A stretch of 64,000 nucleotides of DNA. Origin: Chitinophaga pollutisoli (lineage in GTDB: Bacteria > Bacteroidota > Bacteroidia > Chitinophagales > Chitinophagaceae). The stretch is from the NCBI RefSeq assembly GCF_038396755.1, contig NZ_CP149822.1, forward strand, positions 806,001-870,000, in the 5' to 3' direction. Position 1 is the stretch's first letter. Each line of letters begins with the position of its first letter. Positions 1 to 8,753 of the stretch are shown here, one piece after another. A program made the translations under genes and the position numbers. Below the pieces are notes generated by a model. That model was given only the letters and a program-made list of their open reading frames with translations. It had not been told where the DNA came from and made no database searches.

Positions 1-150
1 AGATACTATTAGCAATACTATAAACAGAATTATGCCAAGAGCAATCAGAACGTACTTCAATATTTTTGACGAACGCCTTTGATTTGCGCCTCCCTTCTTT
101 GGGGGCGGAGGTACAAACTTCCTTTTCCTTTTATTCTTCTTCTTAGGCAT
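1..150 (-). CDS. small membrane protein, N-terminal part (runs off window)
   Basis: The frame opens with ATG at 148-150 on the minus strand and is still open at the window edge. The visible 50 residues begin with a very basic stretch (MPKKKNKRKRK), then a PPPP run, then one hydrophobic helix (about residues 33-49, ending ALGIILFIVLLIVS). This is the layout of a single-pass protein with a positively charged cytoplasmic tail. It overlaps the end of the preceding gene by 8 bp, so the two are probably co-translated. No family is recognised. The C-terminus is missing and function is unknown. Confidence 0.5.
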   Translation of the reverse strand, partial: MPKKKNKRKRKFVPPPPKKGGANQRRSSKILKYVLIALGIILFIVLLIVS

Positions 151-457
151 TTTTAATTGCGTATAAAATAGTATAAGCGTCTTTGACAACTACAAGATGC
201 CCTTCATCAACTGTTGATGGCAATTCAAAAGGTGGATATCCTGTCTGCTCTACACCTTTTGAAACCGGGAGTAATTGGAACGTATGGCTGCCTTTTTCCT
301 GTTTTGTCTGAACAATAATATAGTCCACTCCCCCAACTGGACGAGAGCCTCGGTTGGAACTGCACTCTGTTACTGCGTACGGTTTCAAGTAATGCTTTAC
401 ATACATGCCCGGAAGTACGCCGGATTCCTGGGTAAAACGGCAATGCACGGGTATCAT
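143..457 (-). CDS. hypothetical protein, 104 aa
   Basis: An ATG-started frame of 104 codons lies downstream of the nitroreductase on the same strand (73-bp gap) and overlaps the next small membrane-protein gene by 8 bp, the tight packing of an operon. The protein has no signal peptide or membrane helix and no motif I recognise. It contains a short segment rich in Tyr/Val/Ile (VDYIIVQTK) and a C-terminal HLVVVKDAYTILYAI. No clear ribosome binding site is visible, which is normal in Bacteroidota. A shadow ORF is possible but the gene-like spacing argues for coding. Confidence 0.4.
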   Translation of the reverse strand: MIPVHCRFTQESGVLPGMYVKHYLKPYAVTECSSNRGSRPVGGVDYIIVQTKQEKGSHTFQLLPVSKGVEQTGYPPFELPSTVDEGHLVVVKDAYTILYAIKNA

Positions 458-530
458 TTTATTTTCGTTCGCCGCCTATCCAACGTCAAAGGTATTCAAT
501 GCACGATGCAGGTCGCTTGTTCTCATAATT

Positions 531-1187
531 TCAAAAAGCACATCGGTGGGCTACATATTTTCCTAAGTCAGTCGGGCGGTTAATTCCGTCTATAGTATCA
601 ATCCAATTTACCTTACTGCCTATTGGCTTCCGTTTTGAGATGGCAGTCACCGGTTTTTCAACATAACCAATATACAAAAAGCCCAAAAGCTTATCCGTTC
701 TTTCTAACCCGAAATGGGATTTTGCCTCTTCAAAGTACGTGATACCTGCCGTTGTCCAATAACACCCCAAACCGTAAGCGGTAACAGTTAGGAACATATT
801 CTGGACAGCACAGGCTACGGCTTCTACTTCTTCAATTTCGGGCAGTTTATCTACCGCACTCCGTTTCATCCCGATAGAGATAACGTGGGAAGACATTAAC
901 GGATATTCAATGAGTTTTTTATACCTGTCCTGCTGGTAACTGTCTGCTGCAAATTCCCTGTAAATATCAGCCTGTAATTGCCCAAAATGTTTCAGGCCCT
1001 CGCCCGAAAAAACGCAAAATCGCCACGGCTCGGTTTGCTTATGATTGGGCGCTCTGTTTGCATTTTCGAGAATTTGCCAGATGATGGCATCGGGAATAAC
1101 TTTGCCCCTTACATACTGATAGGGGTATATGCTCCTGCGGCGCAGCAGAATTTCATTGAACTCTTCAATATTATATCGCTTCTGCAT
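531..1187 (-). CDS. nitroreductase family protein
   Basis: This 218-aa protein matches the FMN-dependent nitroreductase fold: an N-terminal RRRSIYPYQYVRG segment (FMN phosphate contact), NRAPNHKQTEPWRF (residues 43-56, the family's AP(N/S)..N/H..PWRF motif), and a C-terminal GLGCYWTT...GFLYIGY segment typical of NfsA/NfsB-like oxidoreductases. It would reduce nitro groups, quinones or similar acceptors with NAD(P)H in the cytoplasm; the natural substrate is unknown. Its ATG overlaps the stop of the upstream metal ATPase by one base (TAATG), so the genes are translationally coupled. It is probably cargo of the ICE. Confidence 0.85.
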   Translation of the reverse strand: MQKRYNIEEFNEILLRRRSIYPYQYVRGKVIPDAIIWQILENANRAPNHKQTEPWRFCVFSGEGLKHFGQLQADIYREFAADSYQQDRYKKLIEYPLMSSHVISIGMKRSAVDKLPEIEEVEAVACAVQNMFLTVTAYGLGCYWTTAGITYFEEAKSHFGLERTDKLLGFLYIGYVEKPVTAISKRKPIGSKVNWIDTIDGINRPTDLGKYVAHRCAF

Positions 1188-3099
1188 TATCTCAATAATC
1201 TTAATCCACTTAAAATAACCAGCACCGTACTGCCTTCATGACCAACAACTCCTTGAGGAAGGCTTATTTTACCCTCACCGATAAAATTGAGCGTAATGAG
1301 TGTTAATGCAACTGCTATGGCGAACACGATATTTTGCTTGATAACACTGCTGGCCCTGCGACCAAGATTAATCGCAAATGGAATATTCTCTATATTATCA
1401 GCTATCAGGATAATGTCTGCGGTTTCCATTGCAACATCCGTTCCTCCGCTTCCCATTGCAATACCAACCGATGCAGCCGCCAAAGCGGGCGCATCATTGA
1501 CACCATCGCCTACCATTGCGACCTTGCCGTATTTTTCTCCCAGCTTCTTAACAGCGTCCACCTTTTGATCGGGCAATAGTTCCGAGTACACTAAGTTGAT
1601 ACCGGCCTGTTTGCCTATGGCTTTGCCGGTTATTTGGTTATCACCGGTTAATAAGACTGTTTTTATACCTTTTGATTTTAATTCTTCAATGACTTTTCTT
1701 GCCTGTGGGCGAATCGTATCTTCCACGGAGATCAAACCTATGGCATTACCGTCAGCAGCAACAAAAATCACGGTTCTGCCTTGCTCTTCTATACCGGTGG
1801 CTCTTTTCTGATCCTCATCGGTAATGTTTATATCATTAAGAAGATCCCTTTTACCGATTTTATATTCTTTACCATTTAAAATACCATGAACACCCAAACC
1901 ATGAATGGCTTGCAGTTCCTTTGGTTTGGAAAGATCCAATTTCTTATCCTTCGCTGCACGAACGATGGCCTTTGCTATGGGGTGTTCGGAGAGGGTTTCA
2001 ACTGAAGCGGTAATTTGCAGCAAATCATCCGTGCTCATTCCCGAAAAAGGTACAATATCTATCACTTTAGGTTTGCCGTGGGTTAGGGTTCCTGTTTTAT
2101 CAAAGGCAACTACTTTAACGCCTCCAATGTTTTCAAGATGAACACCCCCTTTAAATAGCACCCCTTTTCGTGCAGCATTGGATATCCCGGAAAGAATTGC
2201 GGGCATAATAGATGACACGAGCGCACAGGGCGAAGCCACTACAAGAAAAATCATTGCCCTGTATATCGTATCGCTCCAGGTCCAGTTGAATAAATACGGG
2301 GGAGCACCATCAATAAAATAGCGACCAATACCACGACCTTTGCATAGATGCTTTCAAAGCGTTCAACAAATAGCTGACTGGGCGGCTTTTCATTTTTTGC
2401 TTCCTGTACCAGATGAATGATCTTGGAGAGCACGGTTTCTTCTGACGGTTTGGTTACCTCTATTTCCAATGCACCCTGCCCGTTGATCGTTCCAGAATAA
2501 ACTTCATCCCCTTTTTTCTTATCTGCCGGAATGCCTTCTCCGGTAATGGACGCTTCATTGATGGCAGAATATCCCCCGATAATGATACCGTCAGCAGAAA
2601 TACGATCACCTGGCCGAACGAGGATAACGTCCCGCTTTTTAAGAGCCTCTACCTTTATTTTTCTTTCAACGCCATTTTCGAGTAAAACGGCTTCTTCCGG
2701 GCGAAGTTTCATTATAGACCTGATATCCCTGTTCGTTTTTTCCATTGTGTAATCTTCCAATGTACCGCTTAGCGAAAAAATGAATATCAGTATTGCTCCG
2801 TCCATCCAATAGCCGATGGATGCTGCACCGATTGCTGCCACAACCATCAAAAGATCCACATCCAAATCTTTTTCTTTAAAAAGTGTTGTCAATCCTTCTA
2901 TGGCTTTCTGATGACCTCCAACAACGTAAGCCAGTATAAAGAGGATAATTTCAGCAGTAGGCATATTTTGCCTGCCTGCCCACCAAGCCAATAGAATAAA
3001 CAGCAAACATAATGCTGTTATAATTGCAGCTCCGTGTTTCTCCCAAATATCGGAAAACGACCATCTTGCTCTGTCGTTGGGTATGGCTAATTCTGTCAT
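1187..3099 (-). pseudogene. P1B-4 type metal-transporting ATPase, frameshifted
   Basis: Two adjacent frames (2251-3099, N-terminal 282 aa; 1187-2254, C-terminal part) together make one ~640-aa P-type ATPase. Visible parts: several N-terminal helices, the actuator ITGEG motif, SPCAL in the metal-binding helix, phosphorylation site DKTGTLT, the GDGVNDAP hinge, and HEGST near the C-terminus. SPC plus HEGxT and the absence of an N-terminal HMA domain are the published hallmarks of P1B-4 pumps (CoaT/CtpD/PfeT-like; Co, Fe(II) or Zn efflux). The break is one missing base in a G5 run at 2298-2302: with six Gs the frame continues LPPYLFNWTW and joins perfectly. Decay or a sequencing error are both possible. 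Confidence 0.85.
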
Positions 3100-3174
3100 A
3101 ATTTTATCTGTTGAGTATGTATTTTTTAAAAACGCTCCCTAATATCGCCAGGCATAACACAACTTCACTTTTTG

Positions 3175-3182
3175 CAAAGGTA
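3175..3182 (-). promoter_or_regulatory. -7 box of the metal ATPase promoter
   Basis: On the minus strand the sequence TACCTTTG matches the Bacteroidota primary-sigma -7 consensus TAnnTTTG exactly. It lies 76 bp upstream of the ATPase start, between this gene and the divergent araC-type gene. The -33 box is weak (a TTTT about 17 bp upstream). Confidence 0.5.
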
Positions 3183-3240
3183 GATAAGGGAGAAAGGGTA
3201 AAACAGGTAAAAAACCGACATTTTTCGGTAGCTTTACTGC

Positions 3241-4101
3241 ATGAAATCGTTGCAGCTATTTACAGATAAGGAAATCACCGTTAAGGAATTGGCTTCTAAT
3301 AATTCCGGCCTGCATAAACATCATTTTTTTGAACTCATTTATGTTTTGGATGGTACGGGTATACATAATATCAATAACAACCAATTTGAATTTTCAAAGG
3401 GTGACGTTTTCCTGCTTACACCTGAAGATGCGCACACCTTTGAAATAAGCACACCCACCAAATTCTGTATAGTAGATTTTACTAAAGGCTTTTTTGTGAA
3501 GAATCGCAGGGTTGGAGAAACGAAAGCCAATATCAGCGAATTGTATAAACAACTGGAATTTATCTTTCATAATCATCATAATGTTCAGGGCAGCATTGTA
3601 TCCGATCCTGACAAACCAATATTCAAAGCACTGATCAACCAGTTGATCAAAGAAAAGGGCAAAAAACAATTCTTTGATGAGATCATTATCCAGGATATCA
3701 TTTTTCTGCTGCTTCATTTCATTGCAAGAAATATACAGCAGAACATTTCACTATTTTCGAAAAGGGAAAACCCCAAAAGCAGAGTACATGAAATTACCGC
3801 ATATATACAGCAGCACATTTACGATAGTGAATTGCTAAAGATCAGAAGTGTAGCCACTCATTTTGGTAAATCGACCGACCATCTAAACAGGTATTTTAAG
3901 GCTGAGACGGGAAGCACGATTAAAGACTATATTATTCGTTACAAACTCAATTTAGTGACAACAAGGCTTAAATTCAGCGACTTGACCATTTCGGAAATAG
4001 CAGGTGAATTGAATTTTACGGATGAGAGCCATCTAAACAAAATGTTTAAAAGCGCATTTGGCAAAACTGCCAAACAATATAAGAATGACCACAAACATTA
4101 A
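3241..4101 (+). CDS. AraC family transcriptional regulator
   Basis: 286 aa with an N-terminal cupin-like sensing domain (about residues 1-150, with HKHHFFELIYVLDGTG and KGDVFLLTPEDAHTF) and a C-terminal AraC/XylS double helix-turn-helix (about 185-284, with ISEIAGELNFTDESHLNKMFKS, the hallmark second HTH). It is divergent from the metal ATPase/nitroreductase operon with a 141-bp shared promoter region, so control of that operon is the simplest role. AraC proteins bind direct half-sites in successive major grooves, so it is also one of the few visible candidates to read the 10-bp phased operator arrays of this ICE; that is inference only. Confidence 0.88.
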   Translation: MKSLQLFTDKEITVKELASNNSGLHKHHFFELIYVLDGTGIHNINNNQFEFSKGDVFLLTPEDAHTFEISTPTKFCIVDFTKGFFVKNRRVGETKANISELYKQLEFIFHNHHNVQGSIVSDPDKPIFKALINQLIKEKGKKQFFDEIIIQDIIFLLLHFIARNIQQNISLFSKRENPKSRVHEITAYIQQHIYDSELLKIRSVATHFGKSTDHLNRYFKAETGSTIKDYIIRYKLNLVTTRLKFSDLTISEIAGELNFTDESHLNKMFKSAFGKTAKQYKNDHKH

Positions 4102-4128
4102 GTTCTAATGTTTTTGTGATACCATTTT

Positions 4129-6126
4129 TTATTGTTGCACCAGGTGCTGCAAATCAGGATCGTTCTTTATACGGTCCAGCTCACTTTCGATCACCTGCAC
4201 AATATCTGCTTTTACCTTCCGGTAATTAGCTTCAATTTCCTGCTTCATATTATCCGCTCCGTTCTCATCGGTAAAGGATAATATCTGCGGTATCTTTTTG
4301 TATGCTTTGGTTTCTACCATAACTCTTTCGTTATCCACTACAATTTCCGCATGAAAGATCTTTTGCTCAATGCGTTCATCAAAATTGTCGGACACAGCCC
4401 CAACGAACATGCCCTGTGTTAAGGTGGAGATTTTAGACGCTGGTATCAGGCTATCCATTTGTGTGGATATAGAAGTGGATTTGTCGTTCCTGTTAATAGT
4501 CATGCTTTGTCGCTTCTGCAATACCTTACCAAAGCGTTCGGAAAGGTTTTTGGCGGTTTCTCCTACCACCTGACCGGAAAAAATATTGCCAACAGTATTC
4601 TGTATTACCTTACTTTCTTTATCGCCATAATCGCGGGTTAACTGCGAATAATCCTGGAAACCTAAACATACTGCCACCTTGTTTGATCTGGCAGTTGCGA
4701 TCAGGTTATCAAGTCCCCTGAAGTAGATCGTGGGAAGCTCATCTATGATGACGGAACTCTTTAACTGCCCCTTTTTGTTGATGAGTTTTACGATGCGCGA
4801 ATTATACAAACCCAACGCAGCAGAGTATATATTTTGCCGGTCGGGATTGTTGCCTACACATAATATTTTCGGCTCTTTAGGATTGTTGATGTCTAATGAG
4901 AAGTCATCACCGGTCATTACCCAATAAAGCTGCGGGCTTATCATTCTTGACAGCGGAATTTTTGCCGATGCTATCTGCCCCTGCAACTGATCCTGCGCCC
5001 CTCCCTGCCAGGCGTCCATAAAAGGAGACAAATAATTTTCCAGGTCCGGGTAAGAAGTTAAAATGGTGAAGACATCCGCATACTTTTTATTCAGCAATTC
5101 TATTGCGTGTGGGAACGTGCAGTATTTGCCGTTTTCATAAATTCTCAAAAACCAAATAATTGCAGCTAATAAGATAATTGGGCTATCCACAAAAAAATCG
5201 CCCTGCTTCTGAATCCACGACCTGTTAAGATTGAGCATAATGGTATAGGCGGATTCGTAAGCATCGGATATATCTGTCATAAACTCAGGGTTGATAGGAT
5301 TACAACGATGGCTCCTTCGCGGGTCGTCAAAGTTGATGACGTAAAATTTAGGCTTTACTTTATACTTCTTGGTATGTTTCAGCAGATGATTGTAGGCAAT
5401 GGTGGAAAGGTCATCGAACTTGAAATCGTAGATATACATACTGAAGCCTTTTTCAATATGTTGCTTGATGTAGTTGTTTACGATGGCATAGCTTTTACCG
5501 GAACCGGGAGTTCCCAATACGATCGAGGCGCGAAAAGGATTGACTACATTGATCCATCCGTTGTTCCATTTGCCTTTGTAATAAAACTTTGTAGGGAGGT
5601 TCACCGAATATTCATTCTGCATCAACTGGGTTTCCTGCTGGAAGCTCTCGTTCTCGTTATTGAAAACATCATCCATCAGGTTATTGCGCAGCAAGCGGCT
5701 TATCCATAGGCCCGCAACCATTAGAGCGATATAGCCTAATGAGGTGGTCAGTATGTAAAGCGTAGTGGCAGTCTCTGCGGATAACTTTAAAAGGGGTGTA
5801 TTTAGAAAGAATAGAATAAAACCAATGACTAATGCTGTATTGATTTTTGTCCAGGTAATCTTTTCATTTTTTACGCCTTTAGTACCCAGACAGCTCAGCG
5901 CCAGTAAAACCAACGCAAAAATTTTGGTGTAAAGGGTATTTGAAAAAAGCCCTGCTGTGCGGTTGAAATTGGTCAGTATCTTACCAATAATTTCAAGTGT
6001 CCAGCCACGCCCGGCAAAGAAGCCGTAGCAGAACCAATAAAAGTGCATCAACACAATGATGATGCTTACTGCTCTCATAAAAGCCATGATTTTGGCTAAT
6101 CCTCTCAGATCGTCTTCTCCCTGCAT
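4129..6126 (-). CDS. mobC: type IV coupling protein MobC (TraG/VirD4-like)
   Basis: 665-aa membrane ATPase that delivers the relaxase-bound DNA strand to the secretion channel. The first ~150 residues hold about four transmembrane helices. A Walker A motif GTPGSGKS sits at residues 205-212, followed by IYDFKFDD, and a Walker B-like SSVIIDELPT is further on; RSNKVAVCLGFQDYSQL is typical of VirD4/TraG coupling proteins. In Bacteroidota ICEs the gene is called mobC and follows the relaxase, as here. It does not overlap mobB (141-bp gap), and that gap contains a phased GCCA operator, so mobC has its own regulated promoter. Confidence 0.92.
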   Translation of the reverse strand: MQGEDDLRGLAKIMAFMRAVSIIIVLMHFYWFCYGFFAGRGWTLEIIGKILTNFNRTAGLFSNTLYTKIFALVLLALSCLGTKGVKNEKITWTKINTALVIGFILFFLNTPLLKLSAETATTLYILTTSLGYIALMVAGLWISRLLRNNLMDDVFNNENESFQQETQLMQNEYSVNLPTKFYYKGKWNNGWINVVNPFRASIVLGTPGSGKSYAIVNNYIKQHIEKGFSMYIYDFKFDDLSTIAYNHLLKHTKKYKVKPKFYVINFDDPRRSHRCNPINPEFMTDISDAYESAYTIMLNLNRSWIQKQGDFFVDSPIILLAAIIWFLRIYENGKYCTFPHAIELLNKKYADVFTILTSYPDLENYLSPFMDAWQGGAQDQLQGQIASAKIPLSRMISPQLYWVMTGDDFSLDINNPKEPKILCVGNNPDRQNIYSAALGLYNSRIVKLINKKGQLKSSVIIDELPTIYFRGLDNLIATARSNKVAVCLGFQDYSQLTRDYGDKESKVIQNTVGNIFSGQVVGETAKNLSERFGKVLQKRQSMTINRNDKSTSISTQMDSLIPASKISTLTQGMFVGAVSDNFDERIEQKIFHAEIVVDNERVMVETKAYKKIPQILSFTDENGADNMKQEIEANYRKVKADIVQVIESELDRIKNDPDLQHLVQQ

Positions 6127-6188
6127 AATTCAATAAATTGAAGTGATGCAGGTGAATTTAGAAGTTGTGATTATCGGTTGCCAGTAAG

Positions 6189-6222
6189 TGGCGGCGGATG
6201 GCTTTTAGTGGCAGTATTTGGC
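6189..6222 (-). promoter_or_regulatory. phased GCCA-box operator upstream of mobC
   Basis: Four GCCA boxes on the minus strand (TGGC on plus at 6189, 6199, 6209, 6219) start exactly 10 bp apart. The 24-bp core, 6199-6222, matches the copy upstream of the recombinase operon (37151-37174) at 21 of 24 positions. It ends 73 bp before the mobC start. Regulatory function is inferred from repetition, orientation and position. Confidence 0.65.
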
Positions 6223-6267
6223 GTGTATAGAATAATTTATCTGATACTCCTGGAACTGCCTAAGTTA

Positions 6268-7581
6268 TTACTGTCTGCCCAGCCTTTTTCTTTTCTTCTT
6301 TTTCCTCATCCGGTTAGTAAAATCCTGTTCCTCGTAATCTTCGCCCTGGGCTTCGGGCAATAATCCACCTAACGCATCTATAAGTCCCAAGTCTTCATTG
6401 AGGTAGGCAGGCTGTTCTTCGTTCAGAAAATCAAAAAGCTCATGGGTTTCGTCTGACGCTTCCCCAATATTTTTACCAGTGGTTGGCAATGGCGTGTTGA
6501 TCCTTGCATCGTCGTCGTCCTGACGATGCTCTGCAAACTGCTCTTTCCACCAATCGTTAAAAACATTGGCTGAAAGATCTGTATCCAGTTGTGATCCATT
6601 CCAAACCATACGGCTTTCATGGTCTATGAATGTCATACCATAAATGCGCCCATCCCCGGTGCGTCGTACAACGGTGTTAATGCCTTGCTCCATCAATTGC
6701 TTTTTAAAATCGGCTTCGGTGCCGGTAAGGTGCATTGCCGCTTCAATGGTATTTTTGAGGATGGCTTTTGTGGGGTCAGTCTTCATTTTTTTCTTGGCCT
6801 CGATAAAGTGCTGTTGCAACGCCTCCCATCCGGCATCTTTACCAAAAAGGGATGATTTAAAAGGGTTGCTGGCTTTTTCTCCCTGTTCGTTCAGCGCAAA
6901 ATACACGATACCCTGCTTGGGCTGCCCGTGTAGTTCTCCTTTTACTTCTTCAGCGGTAATGTTAAATAGCGAAAGCAAGGCATTGTAAGCGCCCAGTGTT
7001 GTAAACTGGTAATACGTGGGCAGGTGCCGCACAACGGATGCTATCTGGCTTTTAATGTCACCGGCTTTATAATCCACCGGGCGGAATATCTGCTCGTTCC
7101 CTGTACGCTGCTTTTCGGTGGCAGGTATCAGGTTATAGTTTTGTTCCAATGCCCTGCAAGCGTCCATTGAACGTAGCTTCTCAAAGGTATCCGGTATCTT
7201 TTTACCATAGCGGTCCACGCAAGTCGATACAATATGGATATGTGTGCGTTCAATATCGGTATGCTTGAAAACCACATAAGGCTGATCGCCATACCCCATC
7301 CGATCCATGTAGTCTTTGGCAATCTGCTTAAAATTTTCGTCCGTTACCTTATCTCCCGGATCTGGGTTGAGCGATATATGCAATACAGGCTTTTCGGTGC
7401 GTTTATTGGCCATCAGATAAGGCTGGAAAGAGCGTAACAATTGCGCCACCGAAAAGCTGCCATCGGCTGTTTCGATAATCCTGTGCATGGTCAATATCTC
7501 GCCGTTTTCCTTATCTACTTTAAGCTGGTTGTAAGAAAGTGCACCCGTCATATTTACCCCGTGACCGATTTTTGCTATCAT
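6268..7581 (-). CDS. mobB: relaxase MobB (MOBP-like)
   Basis: 437-aa relaxase that nicks oriT and stays on the 5' end of the transferred strand. The N-terminal relaxase domain carries a candidate catalytic tyrosine in GALSYNQLK (Y17), LHISLNP, and the metal-binding histidines in FKHTDIERTHIHIVST (H107, H114, H116), the three-His signature of the family. The C-terminal third is charged and ends in KKKKRKRLGRQ. Its start overlaps the mobA stop (ATGA), so the two are coupled. The oriT candidate lies just upstream of mobA. Confidence 0.92.
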   Translation of the reverse strand: MIAKIGHGVNMTGALSYNQLKVDKENGEILTMHRIIETADGSFSVAQLLRSFQPYLMANKRTEKPVLHISLNPDPGDKVTDENFKQIAKDYMDRMGYGDQPYVVFKHTDIERTHIHIVSTCVDRYGKKIPDTFEKLRSMDACRALEQNYNLIPATEKQRTGNEQIFRPVDYKAGDIKSQIASVVRHLPTYYQFTTLGAYNALLSLFNITAEEVKGELHGQPKQGIVYFALNEQGEKASNPFKSSLFGKDAGWEALQQHFIEAKKKMKTDPTKAILKNTIEAAMHLTGTEADFKKQLMEQGINTVVRRTGDGRIYGMTFIDHESRMVWNGSQLDTDLSANVFNDWWKEQFAEHRQDDDDARINTPLPTTGKNIGEASDETHELFDFLNEEQPAYLNEDLGLIDALGGLLPEAQGEDYEEQDFTNRMRKKKKRKRLGRQ

Positions 7582-8066
7582 TTCCCGTCAATTTTATTGA
7601 GGTGATTAGCCTCAAATTCCATTGTCAGCTTCATCACTTCACGGCATAGCTTTGCCAGTTCTGCTGTTTGTTTTTCCAGTTTAAAGAGATAAGCGGCGGC
7701 CTTTTTTTCCGAAAAATTTCGGTAAAGGATCTTCACGACCTGGTTATAATTGACACCAACTGCCCTGAACTGCCCAAACAACGTGGTTAATCTGGTATAA
7801 TAATCCATTGCAGCCATATCTATGTTAACGCTCTTTACCGGTTTATCAAACAGTAAAGAGGTAACAAATTGTGCCTTGTTATCTGCTCCAGAGGCTTCAA
7901 AGAGCGAGAGGAATTTTGCATTTTCTTCATCCGTCAGACGAAATACATAACGGTGGATGCTTGGGTTTACTTTAGGGTTACGGCCACCTTTGTACTGTTT
8001 CTTTTTCTGCTGTTCATTCATCACTATATAATTTTTAAAACGAGCGTCAGCGAGCTGATCGTTCAT
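7578..8066 (-). CDS. mobA: relaxosome accessory protein MobA
   Basis: 162-aa basic protein with an N-terminal ribbon-helix-helix-like segment (IHRYVFRLTDEENAKFLSLFE, about residues 38-58) and a helical C-terminus, as in MobC-type relaxosome proteins that bind oriT and recruit the relaxase. In Bacteroidota ICEs it is named MobA and sits directly before mobB, as here (ATGA overlap). The ATG at 8066 gives MNDQLADARF; a second ATG 15 codons in (MNEQQKKKQY, 8021) is an equally good or better start because conservation seems to begin there. Confidence 0.85.
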   Translation of the reverse strand: MNDQLADARFKNYIVMNEQQKKKQYKGGRNPKVNPSIHRYVFRLTDEENAKFLSLFEASGADNKAQFVTSLLFDKPVKSVNIDMAAMDYYTRLTTLFGQFRAVGVNYNQVVKILYRNFSEKKAAAYLFKLEKQTAELAKLCREVMKLTMEFEANHLNKIDGK

Positions 8067-8118
8067 TAATCCAACAAAAACCCCGACTTCGGAGGGTGTT
8101 TTCCGGCCCCCTGCAAGG

Positions 8119-8245
8119 GCAAGTTGTTTTGAGGCACGGAACAGGTTCCGAGTGCCTCAAAACACAACTTGCTCTGTTCGGGTGAACAGAAAATCCGCCC
8201 TGCGGGACGGATTAGATAAAGCAGAAAAAAACGGCTGCGAGCCGT
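8119..8245. other. candidate oriT: four consecutive hairpins
   Basis: Between mobA and traA lie four inverted repeats in 127 bp: (i) 8119-8172, a 54-bp cruciform whose arms GCAAGTTG / CAACTTGC, TTTTGAGGCAC / GTGCCTCAAAA and GGAAC / GTTCC nest around a 2-nt loop with two 2-nt bulges; (ii) TCTGTTC / GAACAGA (8173-8190); (iii) AATCCGCCC / GGGaCGGATT (8192-8213); (iv) ACGGCT / AGCCGT (8231-8245). Transfer origins typically lie next to the relaxosome genes and carry such repeats. The nick site cannot be read from the sequence. Confidence 0.55.
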
Positions 8246-8350
8246 TCCACCTGTTACCTGTATATTGTAATGTTCTTTCCATTTACCCATAGCATTGGAG
8301 CTATTACAAAGTAAAGGCTGCTTTGTCAAAGCATTACAGTGCTCCACACT

Positions 8351-8384
8351 GCCAAAGACTGCCACTGAACGCCAATGACTACCA
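8351..8384 (+). promoter_or_regulatory. phased GCCA-box operator upstream of traA
   Basis: Boxes GCCA, GCCA, GCCA and ACCA begin at 8351, 8361, 8371 and 8381, exactly 10 bp apart; the core is 8351-8374. It is on the traA strand but 380 bp from the traA start, farther than the other four copies. The leader in between contains hairpins. It also lies next to the oriT candidate, so it could act on DNA processing as well as transcription. Confidence 0.6.
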
Positions 8385-8753
8385 CATTCTAAAATATAGC
8401 TGCCTGAGGTATTTTCTTTGTTTCAAAGTTATACAGGAGCACTTACAGAAAAAAGTGCGGAAAAGAAAAAAACAAAATGTATGTGCTGTTTCAAGCACAT
8501 ACAGAAAACAGGAAGAGAACACAGGTTTAAAAATGCAGGGGCGCAAAAGTATAAAGTTTTAAAACCATAAAAACGTAAAAGCAGCAATGTTTACAGAAAC
8601 AAGCCTTTACGGGTTTTCAGATTTAAGCAAAAGCATATAACAGGGAAACTGTAAAAAAACACAACGGTACAGCAACCCGGAAAAATGGTAAAGCAGAAAA
8701 GCGGCAGTACAACTGCACAATTTATCAAATGGACAATTTTAAATTTTAGAAAA
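8385..8753 (+). promoter_or_regulatory. A-rich leader of the traA operon with hairpins
   Basis: This gene-free stretch holds GCACTT / AAGTGC (8439-8458) and a perfect 10-bp inverted repeat TGTATGTGCT / AGCACATACA with a 6-nt loop (8478-8503), followed by about 250 bp very rich in A. A -7-like box (TTTTCTTTG) is near 8412. The hairpins could be operator or mRNA leader structures. No protein is supported here. Confidence 0.4.

Noticed and set aside
8066..8365. 99-codon minus-strand frame over the oriT candidate
   Set aside because: It covers the cruciform and hairpins, has no recognisable domain and its codons follow the inverted repeats. The structured DNA explains the sequence better.
8351..8384. 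CRISPR-like short repeats
   Set aside because: Units are 10 bp with 4-bp conserved boxes, only four per site, no spacers of CRISPR size and no cas genes.
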